A DNA stretch of 64,000 nucleotides from Paraburkholderia megapolitana (lineage in GTDB: Bacteria; Pseudomonadota; Gammaproteobacteria; Burkholderiales; Burkholderiaceae), in NCBI RefSeq assembly GCF_007556815.1, contig NZ_CP041744.1:1-64000 (forward strand), read 5' to 3'. The number at the start of each line of letters is the position of its first letter. Position 1 is the first letter of the stretch. Of the stretch, positions 29,884 through 37,689 are shown one piece after another. Under the pieces are notes generated by a model that was not told the DNA's origin, did no database searches, and saw only the letters and a program-made list of their open reading frames with translations. The position numbers were made by a program, and so were the translations under genes.

Positions 29884-30240
29884 TCATTTGACAAGTAGCG
29901 TCGAAAACATCTCTTGGACCATGCCGTTGGGCCCTTGCTGCACGTGCATAGTGGCCATCGCGCCGAGCCGGTTATCGGTTGACGAAATCGAACCGGTCTC
30001 TTGCAAGAAAAACGGGTATCGAAATGGGTCGATGTCCTCAGCTCCCCGCAGTCCAAACTGCTGACAGTGTGACATGTACCTGAACACAGCCTCGCCACTC
30101 GGGTCAGCCACGTATCTCCAATAAACCTCGCGCAGTCCGATTAAAGTCGTGCTGCTTTGCGCATGTGCTAGCGGAACCCCTAATAAGCTCGCAAGCGTGA
30201 TCAGGATGAGTTTGTTTTTCAAGAGCGTGTGATTGCTCAC
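29884..30240 (-). pseudogene. Small secreted protein, 3' end replaced by E2
   Basis: A 118-residue product with a clear signal peptide (KLILITLASLLGVPLAHAQS). The body (LIGLREVYWRYVADPSGEAV, MATMHVQQGPNGMVQEM) is of unknown family. Its stop codon falls inside the E2 terminal repeat (TTGTCAAATGA on the minus strand), so the native C-terminus has been lost. The 240 bp upstream, to 30481, show no gene. Confidence 0.5.
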
Positions 30241-30481
30241 GTCGAGCGTGCAGTGAACAGGGCTGTATGACGGCGAGATGGCCGGGGCAAGCGTTGTGAT
30301 TACGCTATAGGGGAGCGAAGATTAATTGTCGCCCATCTGGATACCGATGTCGAATGACTGCTCGCGGCCGCACTCCGTCCGACGACGACAGGCACAGGGC
30401 GACCCTGACGCGACCTTCGACTTGCTCCAGAGTTGACATTCAGAATACAAAAGCAGTTTCAGTCTCCACTGTGATTACTAG

Positions 30482-31075
30482 TCATTGGGCCGATTGAAGG
30501 GCATTGAACAACAGGTTTCGATTTAGCGCGAACGGAGGCTCTGTGGCTGATATTGGCAAGGCGAACCAATGATGAATCGGCGATAGTCCTGCAAGCTCAA
30601 CTGCTTTGGCGTGCGATGTGTTACGCGCCAACGCAGTTGATGTGAGTGTAGACCAAAGAGCATTAAAGTCTCGCAGTGCCTCTCGCGGGGAACCAATATT
30701 CTGTGAGCCCACCGATTGCCACGAATTAACCGCACCAACTTCTGCGAACGAAATTTCTTGACCAAAACCACTCAGGTATTTGATTCGTGAAATTTGTGAA
30801 AAAAAACTCGCACCATCCGTTGCTGCACATAGTGCATCAACACAAGAAGACGCAAATTGCACAACGTCTTGGGTCTCCCCATAAAATCGCGCCCCGAAGA
30901 AAGCGTCACCAAAGAATGCTTCGAATGCAATCTCTGTCGCGCCTGCAAGATAGTCACTTACTTGTGCCTGGATTGGACGCGTATGTTGCGGAAATTCCCA
31001 TGCCTTTTCCCACATACCATTTTTGGCGAACTGTCCCAAGCTAGGTAGAGCCTTGAATGCGGGGTGACTAATCAT
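30482..31075 (-). CDS. Hypothetical protein
   Basis: A 197-residue open frame with visibly lower GC than its surroundings. It has mostly hydrophobic helical segments (VSDYLAGATEIAFEAFFGDA, VVQFASSCVDALCAATD) and ends ALNRNLLFNALQSAQ. There is no signal peptide or motif that I can assign; a phasin-like helical protein is one possibility but is not supported further. It stands alone between a truncated gene and a remnant region. Confidence 0.45.
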   Translation of the reverse strand: MISHPAFKALPSLGQFAKNGMWEKAWEFPQHTRPIQAQVSDYLAGATEIAFEAFFGDAFFGARFYGETQDVVQFASSCVDALCAATDGASFFSQISRIKYLSGFGQEISFAEVGAVNSWQSVGSQNIGSPREALRDFNALWSTLTSTALARNTSHAKAVELAGLSPIHHWFALPISATEPPFALNRNLLFNALQSAQ

Positions 31076-31080
31076 AAATA

Positions 31081-31432
31081 TTCATAACTCGCGTGGGTGG
31101 TTCGAAGCTAACTTTTGAATGCCAGTTGCTAGCGGTCATTTTTCAATGTGGTGAACCAGGTCAAGCCCGGGCATGAGGGAAATTTCTTCGAGCAATGCGA
31201 TGATCTGTTGAGCCTTTCCAGTGCGTATTCGCATTGGTCCGCCCAAAAAATGCGCGCGGAGCAACCGTTGGAACAGCGATCCGGGGCTGGGGATCGATTC
31301 AGATTGTCGGCGATTCTCCCACCTGTGTCGACCGGCCGGTTCTGGCCGCATAGAGATGGATACCCGGCGCCCCACGACGGCGGACACCGGTCAGCGCCGA
31401 GCTTCCGCAGCGGACATACCGCAGCTACCCAA
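31081..31432. other. No confident gene
   Basis: Overlapping open frames on both strands, none with family features. The minus-strand tail KAQQIIALLEEISLMPGLDL (31139-31198) looks protein-like and may be a scrap of a degraded gene. Confidence 0.3.
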
Positions 31433-32110
31433 CTACACCGTGTCGCAACGCAGTTCAGATTTAGCGTCACGACTTAAGCGAGTCAACGCCACACCATCGG
31501 GAGAAAAATTTTCCTTGCGCAACCATGCTTCTATTGCCCGGCGTCGGGCTGGCCATTCTTCGGCGAGTATGGAAAACCATGCAAGGTCCACTTGATGTCC
31601 CTTGATCAGAATTGCTTGACGCCACACTCCCTCGTGAACAAAGCCAAAGCGTTGCGCCGCCCCGATGGAGGCTGCGTTTCGTGCACTGCATCGCCAAACC
31701 AACCGTTGGTAACCAAGAGCGTCCAGTGCATATCGCATCAACAGAAAGATCGCTTCGGTCGAGGCGCGTGATCGCTGCATAAGCGCGGAAAACCAGATGC
31801 TTCCGATTTCTATAGCGCCGTCCTGGGGATAGACATCACACAGTGAAAGCCAACCGTTCACCTCCCGGGTTCCTGAATCTCGGACGGCCCAAAACGGCTG
31901 ATGATCACGGGACGAAAGGTCTTGAACGACCTGCGACAGAGACGCCCTCGTTTCGAACGGTCCATAGCGCAGGTGATCGAAGCTGCGATCGCTTCGCGAG
32001 GCGGCAGCCCAAAGGTCATCCAGATGCTCGGCAGAAAGTGGCTCCAAGGCCACGAATTCTCCGGCGAGCACAATTTTCTCCGGAAACGGGTAAGGGGTTC
32101 GCTGCCGCAT
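31433..32110 (-). CDS. GNAT N-acetyltransferase (RimJ/RimL type)
   Basis: A 225-residue acetyl-CoA-dependent transferase: LEPLSAEHLDDLWAAASRSD at the N-terminus, EIGSIWFSALMQRSRASTEA for the strand before the acetyl-CoA loop, and LGYQRLVWRCSARNAASIGA plus QRFGFVHEGVWRQ at the C-terminal side, as in ribosomal-protein and small-molecule RimJ/RimL acetyltransferases. The canonical Q/RxxGxG/A loop reads MQRSRAST, slightly atypical. Monocistronic. Confidence 0.82.
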   Translation of the reverse strand: MRQRTPYPFPEKIVLAGEFVALEPLSAEHLDDLWAAASRSDRSFDHLRYGPFETRASLSQVVQDLSSRDHQPFWAVRDSGTREVNGWLSLCDVYPQDGAIEIGSIWFSALMQRSRASTEAIFLLMRYALDALGYQRLVWRCSARNAASIGAAQRFGFVHEGVWRQAILIKGHQVDLAWFSILAEEWPARRRAIEAWLRKENFSPDGVALTRLSRDAKSELRCDTV

Positions 32111-32489
32111 GTTTTACTTCTACAAAAAATGATTGGCTGGTCTTTTATGACACCACCGCCGATTGTTAACGATTTAGGGTGCCATGTCGAACGTCTCAAA
32201 CTGGCCGCACAGTGCCCGATGTCGACCGGCGGCACGCGACCCACTGCGGACCTACGGCGCTAATCGTTCGAATGGCGGCTTCTGGAGACTCAACCGCCGC
32301 TGACGCGAACATCGCGGCTGCGGTGCTGTCTGTCGAAATGCACAGTAGTAGATAGTAGAGGCTTCGAATCTACAGGCAGCCCACCATGGAATAACGTCGG
32401 TGTCGGTGTCGGTCTGCAATCGCTCATGATCGTCGTATCGCAGCGCTTCCTGGAAAGGGATTTTATGTGCGAGTGAACCCAGGGCTCAA
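32111..32489. other. Intergenic region, no gene seen
   Basis: A spacer between two minus-strand genes. A GTCGGTGTCGGTGTCGGTC direct repeat occurs near 32398-32415. I see no promoter or terminator I would defend. Confidence 0.3.
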
Positions 32490-33368
32490 TTATGCTTCGC
32501 GCTCGCATAGGGTGGCTTCGATCCAATCGAGCACCGCCGATACACGTGTTAGGTGACGGACATCCGGATGGGTCAGCGTCCAGATTTCCCTCTCGAGCAG
32601 CGAACCACCGTCAACCTCGACACGCACAATGCTCGAAATACGATCGGCGACGATACAGGGCAGTAGCGAGCGTCCAAGTCCGGCTTGGACGCTTTGCAGA
32701 AGGGGTTCAGCGTCGTTGACCGCCACGGCCGCGAAGCCGGCACCGCGCACGGCTGCATTGCCGATCCACTTCGCCTGTGGAATATGTGCCATCCCGTCTT
32801 CATAGGTAACCCACGGAAGTTCGTGCGGGTCGCCCTTTTGGGACGCGCACGCATACACGGCATAACGGAGCAATCCGATTCGACGGGCAAACACGCCATT
32901 ACCGACCTCTTCCCCCGGTCGGGCGAGACGCACTGCGACGTCAGCATCGCGACGGGTTAAATTCAGGTCACGCGAATCGGCAATCAGATCGATTCGCAGA
33001 TCGGGGTATCGCACGAGCAATTTGGGCAGCGCAGGTATCAGAACCCGATTGACGAGGATCGGCACGGAAGTCACGCGCACCGAGCCACGGACGGCAGCAT
33101 CAGCGCCTTTGACGACCGCATTCAGACCGCAAATCTGTGCCTCGACAATCTCCGAACGCACGACCACGACTTCGCCGGCTTCGGTCGGGCGCATTTGACC
33201 GTCCATCGCACGCTCAAACAATCTCGCACCTAGCGCCGATTCAATCGAGCGCACCCGGCGCGCTACTGTTGTGGGGTCGGTTTTCAGCCGCCGCCCGGCC
33301 CTGGCATAGGAACCATCGCGGGCGACAGCGAGCACGTACTGCAGATCATTCCAGTCGAGAGCGGGCAT
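32490..33368 (-). CDS. LysR-family transcriptional regulator
   Basis: A 292-residue LTTR. The N-terminal HTH (MPALDWNDLQYVLAVARDGS, YARAGRRLKTDPTTVARRVR) is followed by a LysR substrate domain (GSVRVTSVPILVNRVLIPAL, YPDLRIDLIADSRDLNLTRR, DADVAVRLARP). The start at 33368 gives the usual N-terminus; the longer frame upstream runs into the divergent YciI gene's promoter. It likely controls the YciI-like gene at 33458. Confidence 0.87.
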   Translation of the reverse strand: MPALDWNDLQYVLAVARDGSYARAGRRLKTDPTTVARRVRSIESALGARLFERAMDGQMRPTEAGEVVVVRSEIVEAQICGLNAVVKGADAAVRGSVRVTSVPILVNRVLIPALPKLLVRYPDLRIDLIADSRDLNLTRRDADVAVRLARPGEEVGNGVFARRIGLLRYAVYACASQKGDPHELPWVTYEDGMAHIPQAKWIGNAAVRGAGFAAVAVNDAEPLLQSVQAGLGRSLLPCIVADRISSIVRVEVDGGSLLEREIWTLTHPDVRHLTRVSAVLDWIEATLCEREA

Positions 33369-33457
33369 TTTTGCAGGTCGAAGCAGCAATTTTTCGGCTT
33401 GAGGCTGCCATGATGCCGCACTAAGCTTGACGCATCCACCTGAAAGGAGATGCAACG

Positions 33458-33757
33458 ATGCTGTTCGCGGTTCTATTCGAAGACAACGACACCTGCGCGA
33501 CCGAGGTGCGCAACCAATACATGCAAGCCCACCTCGACTTTCTCGCGAAAAACGCATCGATGATCAAGGCCGCTGGGCCGCTGCGGCAGAATGAAGACAC
33601 ACCGGCCGGCGGCCTCTGGCTGGTCGACGCGGATGCTCCCGGTGTGGTCGATGAATTGGTCCGGAAGGATCCATTCTGGCCGACTGGCTTGCGCCGCTCG
33701 GTGCGCGTACTGACATGGAAGCAGGTCTTCGCCGACGGGTCCCGTCTCGGGACGTGA
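33458..33757 (+). CDS. YciI-family protein
   Basis: A 99-residue YCII-related (dimeric alpha-beta barrel) protein: MLFAVLFEDNDTCATEVRNQ, the His of QAHLDFLAKNASMIKAAGP and GGLWLVDADAPGVVDELVRK, with DPFW in the C-terminal part. Family members include dehalogenase-like and catabolic enzymes; the conserved His-Asp pair appears present. AAGGAG sits seven bases before ATG. Divergently paired with LysR. Confidence 0.85.
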   Translation: MLFAVLFEDNDTCATEVRNQYMQAHLDFLAKNASMIKAAGPLRQNEDTPAGGLWLVDADAPGVVDELVRKDPFWPTGLRRSVRVLTWKQVFADGSRLGT

Positions 33758-33872
33758 CCATTGTGTGACGTCGCCTTGCGTAACCTCGGTTCTGGGAGAG
33801 CTGCTGTCTCAAGGCTCCCCCAGCGTGCCCCGAACTTACTGAGAGCCGCTCACGTTTTATCAGGTGTTCTTC

Positions 33873-34080
33873 ATGTCCATCCCTGACAGTTACAAACGCC
33901 GTGCCTTTGTAGGCACGGCGTTCGCCGTTACGACCACGCTCGCCTTTTCTGCCAGCGGGAAAAGCGCAATTTCGACATCGGCGCGAGAACGACTAGGTGC
34001 CGTTGCGTTCGACGCGTTCACGCTTTTCGATCCGCGGCCCGTAGGGGCGCTTGCGGAACAGCTGTTTCCGGGTAACCGCG
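33873..34080 (+). pseudogene. Haloacid dehalogenase type II, N-terminal fragment
   Basis: Starts with a Tat-like leader (YKRRAFVGTAFAVTTTLAFS) followed by the HAD nucleophile region, here [20 protein letters not shown]. The typical motif is FDxFGTLFD; here the Gly is missing. The rest of the enzyme is absent: near 34080 the sequence changes to an integrase fragment in another frame. Confidence 0.65.
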
Positions 34081-34425
34081 GAGCGCTATCGCGGACTCGC
34101 GCCGTCAAGTTGCCTGGTCCTTGCTGGCAAGGGTCGCAAGTTTGCGATGAACACCAAGCGCCGCATAAACGAGGCCGGGGAGCAGGTTGATTACTCTGCG
34201 TGTGACAGCTTGCAGTCCCACGTCACAAAGCTCTACAGGGATGCGGGGATACGCGGTGGATCGTCCCATTCGGGCCGACGCTCGTTTGCCAGTAACCTCG
34301 TTGAGCAAGGCCACGATATTGAAACGGCGCAGCAGCTTCTAGGCCATGCCGAACTGGACCACGTTCGGCCCTATCTGGCCGTGTCCGATAAAAAGCTACG
34401 GCAGATGTTTTGCGAAGTGTTATGA
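34081..34425 (+). pseudogene. Phage-type tyrosine integrase, C-terminal fragment
   Basis: Catalytic-domain remnant without a start: [40 protein letters not shown], then the active-site segments [17 protein letters not shown] (His-x-x-Arg), [20 protein letters not shown] (His and Tyr). The first catalytic Arg and the N-terminal domain are missing. It interrupts the dehalogenase gene and lies at the left edge of the vapBC-led operon, so it may be a relic of the island's original integrase. Confidence 0.7.
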
Positions 34426-34526
34426 GAGCCATTTGACGCGAGCATCCGGCGCGGCCCGAGCCGAACAAATTAGACTTGAACCGGCTCACTAACAGCTGGA
34501 GCTTTGCGTCAATGTACACACTCGTA

Positions 34527-34555
34527 TTTACATTGCGCGTAAACTGGTCTATAGT
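34527..34555 (+). promoter_or_regulatory. Probable sigma70 promoter of the vapBC operon
   Basis: TTTACA (34527-34532) and TATAGT (34550-34555) are separated by exactly 17 bases, 33 bp before the vapB ATG. GTACACAC occurs twice around it (34514 and 34565), a candidate operator for VapB autorepression. Confidence 0.55.
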
Positions 34556-34587
34556 ACATCCATCGTACACACGCAGTAGAGGATGAC

Positions 34588-34824
34588 ATGCAGACGACTC
34601 GAGTTTTCAGGAATGGCAACTCTCAGGCCGTTCGTATCCCCGCCGATCTTGCCTATGAGCGCAGCGATGTTGAACTTGAAATTGAGCGCGTAGGTGACGA
34701 AATCCGTATTCGCCCTGCCCGCCGACCGCTGATTGGCGTGCTCAAGAAGTTTGCCAGGTTCGGTCCCGACTTCATGGCTGAGGGGCGTGGTGAGCAGGAG
34801 CAAGCTGAACGTGAGGGCCTGTAA
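34588..34824 (+). CDS. vapB: VapB-type antitoxin (AbrB fold)
   Basis: A 78-residue antitoxin. Residues 1-45 form the swapped-hairpin AbrB DNA-binding domain (TRVFRNGNSQAVRIPADLAY). The C-terminal part (IGVLKKFARFGPDFMAEGRG) would wrap the toxin. Its stop overlaps the VapC start (TAATG). It should repress its own promoter and neutralise VapC. Confidence 0.9.
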   Translation: MQTTRVFRNGNSQAVRIPADLAYERSDVELEIERVGDEIRIRPARRPLIGVLKKFARFGPDFMAEGRGEQEQAEREGL

Positions 34825-35225
34825 TGCCGCGCTTCATGCTCGACACCAATATGTGCATCTACCTGATGAAGAACCAGCCTGAGCGCGTAGCAAAGCGTTT
34901 CGCGGAGTGCTTCGTCGGTGACGTGGTGATGTCCGCTATCACATATGCCGAGCTTGAATACGGCGTCGTGGTTTCTGACAACCGGGCGAAAGAGCGGCGG
35001 AACCTCGCCGCATTGATTGAGGACATTCCGGTGACTCCGTTTGATGCGGCGGCGGCAGTAGCCTATGGTCCGATTCGTGAGGCTACGCGGGAGCGCAAGA
35101 AGGACCACTTAGACAAGTTGATCGCCGCACATGCGGTTGCGCTCGACGTTGTGCTTGTCACGAACAACACAAAAGACTTCACCAGCTATCCGGGTGTCAA
35201 GCTCGAAAACTGGCTGAACGATTGA
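34824..35225 (+). CDS. vapC: VapC-type PIN-domain ribonuclease toxin
   Basis: A 133-residue PIN nuclease: MLDTNMCIYLMK with the first metal-binding Asp, AITYAELEYGV with the Glu, HLDKLIAAHAVALDVVLVTN with the later Asp residues, and FTSYPGVKLENW typical of the VapC4/FitB-like subgroup. These toxins cleave tRNA or rRNA when free of antitoxin. Translationally coupled to vapB. First pair of the accessory operon. Confidence 0.92.
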   Translation: MPRFMLDTNMCIYLMKNQPERVAKRFAECFVGDVVMSAITYAELEYGVVVSDNRAKERRNLAALIEDIPVTPFDAAAAVAYGPIREATRERKKDHLDKLIAAHAVALDVVLVTNNTKDFTSYPGVKLENWLND

Positions 35226-35248
35226 CCCCGGAAAAAGGGACGCGAATC

Positions 35249-35422
35249 ATGGATCAGCAGAAAAACGTGGCGCACGATCTGAAAGACGTGCTTCGAACGA
35301 TTGAGTCCGCAAAAAACGCTGTGGCGGGCGAACTTGGCAAAGGCGGCAACCTGCCCTACGCCTACACTCAATTGCAAGAGGCACATCAAAAGTTGACGCG
35401 TGCGTTGCGCAATCTCGGGTAG
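35249..35422 (+). CDS. Small hypothetical protein
   Basis: A 57-residue helical protein (KNVAHDLKDVLRTIESAKNA, YTQLQEAHQKLTRALRNLG). GGACGCGAATC precedes the ATG; an upstream in-frame start at 35222 is possible. The family is not recognised. It is followed after its stop by the AGGAAAA spacer that recurs in this operon. Confidence 0.6.
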   Translation: MDQQKNVAHDLKDVLRTIESAKNAVAGELGKGGNLPYAYTQLQEAHQKLTRALRNLG

Positions 35423-35431
35423 GAAAACAAA

Positions 35432-35929
35432 GTGCGAGACGAGATGGTATTCCCCCACGTGCCGCTCCCGGAGCAATTGACCTACGAGTTTCTAGGCACG
35501 TTTGCTCGTTGTGAATACGCGTTGAAGTGTTCGGGATTCGCAAAGGGCGGTCAAAAATCCGTCGAAGCCGACTGGGACAAGTTCGCAATCGATATAGCGT
35601 GGCACTTTTCACGCGTGAAAGCGGAAGATTTTAAGGAATGTGTTGAATATCTGCTCCGTGAGCCACCCCGCAAGCAGGTGCTCAGGGATGGACATATCGA
35701 GTGGCAAGAATCGGCGCCCGATGCCAACCTCCCGAGGTCGCAGCAGACCCTGTTGATGGTGCGGCGGGTACGAAACAACCTTTTCCACGGAGCCAAGGTC
35801 TGGTCGCCCGAGCGCAGCGCCGACCGCGATAGAGACGTACGGCTCGTTTCTTCGGCCTTGATCGTCATCAAAGGCTGCGTCGCGCTCCGCGAAGGCGTGC
35901 AAGATGCCTTCAGATTTGGCATCTTTTAA
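35432..35929 (+). CDS. HEPN-like protein
   Basis: A 165-residue helical protein starting at GTG after TAGGAAAAC. MVRRVRNNLFHGAKVW contains the R-x(4)-H arrangement (RNNLFH) of HEPN ribonuclease-type domains, and FLGTFARCEYALKCSGF fits the first HEPN helix. HEPN proteins serve in toxin-antitoxin and phage-defence systems. The catalytic interpretation is inferred from the motif only. Confidence 0.6.
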   Translation: MRDEMVFPHVPLPEQLTYEFLGTFARCEYALKCSGFAKGGQKSVEADWDKFAIDIAWHFSRVKAEDFKECVEYLLREPPRKQVLRDGHIEWQESAPDANLPRSQQTLLMVRRVRNNLFHGAKVWSPERSADRDRDVRLVSSALIVIKGCVALREGVQDAFRFGIF

Positions 35930-35974
35930 CGGACCGGAATAACCTAGGAAAATTCGAAGAACAGGAAAGAGCCG

Positions 35975-36496
35975 ATGGCAAGATACTTCCATGTCGATCG
36001 CCGAGCGCGGTTCGTCGCTGGGCAAGCAGTCGAGTTGAGCAGGCCTGACCTCGCTGCAGTCCCTGACCTGGCTCAGCATTTCAATGGCCTGTTTCCCGCT
36101 GGCGTATCCGCGCACGGAATGCAGTATCTAAATCTCGACGTGAAAGCGGGCAACGGAGAACCTGCTACGGAGCTAATCTGGGAATATGTGCGTCGTGCCC
36201 ATTTTCCTGACCGGCCTTCGCGCTTCACAGCAACGTGCGCGTGGAGAGATCTGGATGAGGCCCGAGCATGGCGATCACGGGCCGGTATGCCCAATGCGAA
36301 GATTTGGACGTTGGGGGCGGCAGAGGGATTTATCGCGAATATGAGCCTCCTGCATGTCGGTACATCTACCCTGCGGGCGTCTCAGTTCGCGCACGCTTAC
36401 TGGGCCGGTGAACAGGGTCCCGAGTTGGACGGAATGCCTCCGCCCTGCTGGGAGGTGTTGCTATGTGGCCCGATCACTGTCGGCGATGAAGTATAG
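35975..36496 (+). CDS. DUF2441-like protein
   Basis: A 173-residue protein whose N-terminus MARYFHVDRRARFVAGQAVE resembles DUF2441/RES-like folds that begin with YFHV or FRV and are sometimes linked to ADP-ribosyl transfer. IWEYVRRAHFPDRPSRFTAT and WEVLLCGPITVGDEV are also visible. The enzymatic role is unproven. Preceded by the AGGAAAATTC spacer and a second AGGAAAGAG. Confidence 0.5.
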   Translation: MARYFHVDRRARFVAGQAVELSRPDLAAVPDLAQHFNGLFPAGVSAHGMQYLNLDVKAGNGEPATELIWEYVRRAHFPDRPSRFTATCAWRDLDEARAWRSRAGMPNAKIWTLGAAEGFIANMSLLHVGTSTLRASQFAHAYWAGEQGPELDGMPPPCWEVLLCGPITVGDEV

Positions 36497-36528
36497 GAAA
36501 ATTCGGGAGCCGACGTGGAGAGCGCGGA

Positions 36529-37164
36529 ATGAAGCTTGTTGACGCGGTTTACACGGTAGTGTCCGGCGCATCGATGCCGGTCACGCCGCAACACATTCGA
36601 GACGAGATCAAGCGTCGATACCCGGAACTCTACGGAACGGACGCTGCAAAGCGAAATGTTGAAAGGCGAAACTTCAACGACCTCGATCACGCTCTGCTTT
36701 CGCCGATTTACAAAATTTGCACGAAGGACGATCGCTACTTTGTCGATCGATCCACTAAGCCATTCAGCGTATCTTTGGCGTCAATTTCTGCGGTTGAGGA
36801 CGCGTTGGACAGCGACGTAGGCGAAGATTTCGAGCAAGAGGTGGGAACGTTGTATGTTCTCTCGACCGGCGTTTATACGCGTGATGGGAAAGCTATCGTG
36901 AAGATCGGCTTCACGACCCAAGAGCTTTCGCTGCGCATTAAGCAACTCTACACGACCGGCGCTATGTTTCGCTTCGAACCCGTCGTGTCGTATGAAGTGA
37001 GGGGATACGACCTGTTGGAGCAAGCCTTGCATCGCTTGCTCGCGCCGTTTCGACTCAACGAGGCACGGGAGTTCTTTACCGACGAGGTGCTACCGTTTGT
37101 TGAGGACGTTGTGAATGTTCACCGACGTATCCAGGGGGCCCGGTCTACGGCCTCTCGTTCATAG
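36529..37164 (+). CDS. HARE-like winged-helix plus GIY-YIG (T5orf172/MUG113) protein
   Basis: A 211-residue two-domain protein. Residues 1-80 resemble a HARE-HTH/winged helix (LVDAVYTVVSGASMPVTPQH, IRDEIKRRYPELYG, DRYFVDRS). Residues 100-200 resemble the T5orf172/MUG113 branch of GIY-YIG nucleases: TLYVLSTGVYTRDGKAIVKI, GFTTQELSLRIKQLYTTGA, ALHRLLAPFRLNEAREFF. This combination suggests DNA recognition tied to a nuclease, possibly defensive. Upstream TAGGAAAATTC spacer. Confidence 0.65.
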   Translation: MKLVDAVYTVVSGASMPVTPQHIRDEIKRRYPELYGTDAAKRNVERRNFNDLDHALLSPIYKICTKDDRYFVDRSTKPFSVSLASISAVEDALDSDVGEDFEQEVGTLYVLSTGVYTRDGKAIVKIGFTTQELSLRIKQLYTTGAMFRFEPVVSYEVRGYDLLEQALHRLLAPFRLNEAREFFTDEVLPFVEDVVNVHRRIQGARSTASRS

Positions 37165-37172
37165 GAAAATTC

Positions 37173-37391
37173 ATGGCGCTTGCATTTGATCCAGGCCAGA
37201 CAGTACGTCTCATCCGTGAGGCCTTTGATGACGAGACGGGATACAGCTTTCCCGCTGGTTCCGTATGCGAGTTCGCGCAATCCTTGGGCGGGGCCCGATG
37301 TGTCGTGGAAATCGACAAAGCGCTCGGTGACCCATTGGATCATGGTTGGACTCCGGTGGTCGTCGACATTGAAATTCTGGAAGCGATCTGA
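37173..37391 (+). CDS. Small hypothetical protein
   Basis: A 72-residue protein (MALAFDPGQTVRLIREAFDD, SFPAGSVCEFAQSLGGARCV) with an SH3-like, beta-rich pattern. Its ATG directly follows TAGGAAAATTC. A homologous start (MAVAFDPGQ) recurs at 52491 just outside the recombinase module. Function unknown. Confidence 0.6.
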   Translation: MALAFDPGQTVRLIREAFDDETGYSFPAGSVCEFAQSLGGARCVVEIDKALGDPLDHGWTPVVVDIEILEAI

Positions 37392-37413
37392 GCAAGGAAA
37401 ATCGGAAAACGAG

Positions 37414-37451
37414 ATGGACGACGAGAGTGTTCGCTACGGAGGTTGGATGGA
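37414..37451 (+). pseudogene. 5' end of the HEPN-like gene at 44738, separated by the Tn7-type element
   Basis: ATG at 37414 opens MDDESVRYGGWMD, in phase with the ATGGA target duplication (37447-37451). Removing 37452-44737 plus one ATGGA joins it in frame to DQNRDLAQKLGEAIWAF at 44741. CGGAGG (37438-37443) also stands before the second ATG, so either codon may have been the native start. Preceded by AAGGAAAATCGG. Confidence 0.7.
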
Positions 37452-37518
37452 TGTGAACGGACAATAGAGTTCGACACAAAACAATAGTCTTTGACACGAG
37501 ACAATAGAGTCTGACACA
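37452..37518 (+). repeat. Compact Tn7-type end, three phased TnsB-like sites
   Basis: Sites at 37461-37478 (ACAATAGAGTTCGACACA), 37481-37498 (ACAATAGTCTTTGACACG) and 37501-37518 (ACAATAGAGTCTGACACA), with an exact 20-bp period. Corresponds in layout to the Tn7 right end. Confidence 0.85.
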
Positions 37519-37539
37519 AGCATGCGTGCCGCTTACATG

Positions 37540-37622
37540 GCTGCGTCGAGCGCCCTGCATCCGACCGGGTTCGGCCAGGAGGAGACACTCGACGCAACCA
37601 CCTGAATCGTCGACAATCATCG
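37540..37622 (+). repeat. Cassette-separator repeat, copy a
   Basis: Contains TTCGGCCAGGAGGAGACACT, then CGACGCAACC and AATCGTCGACAATC (37605-37618). Located between the left transposon end and the first cargo gene. Confidence 0.6.
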
Positions 37623-37689
37623 ACAAGAACTGTGTCTAGGTTGACCGAGGCGGCATACACCATGATGGACAAGAATAAAGGAGGACCGG

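Larger units (their letters stand above)
24756..29893 (-). mobile_element. Tn7/Tni-like transposon E2 (tnsA-tnsB-tniB-tniQ)
   Basis: The ends match in inverted orientation: TGTCAAACGCCTTAAAGTTG at 24756 and, on the minus strand from 29893, TGTCAAATGACATAAAGTTG. Further sites with a TAAAGTWGWC or TAAATTTGTCC core lie inside both ends (24870-24885; 29760-29860). It carries the same four genes in the same order as E1 but at low similarity. Each end cuts a different gene: AraC on the left, a secreted-protein gene on the right. No clean 5-bp duplication is present (GTATT left, AGTAG right). Internal flanks 24762-24890 and 29761-29883 hold only end sequence. Confidence 0.8.

Noticed and set aside
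24749..29897. AAGTA as a target duplication of E2
   Set aside because: It would place the ends at asymmetric positions inside the terminal repeats; likely chance.
31129..31470. 113-codon minus-strand frame
   Set aside because: Overlaps the acetyltransferase 3' end and has no coherent protein features.
37461..37518. Three 20-bp-spaced repeats as a mini CRISPR array
   Set aside because: There are no spacers; the repeats are contiguous and match inverted copies at the other transposon end, so they are TnsB-type sites.
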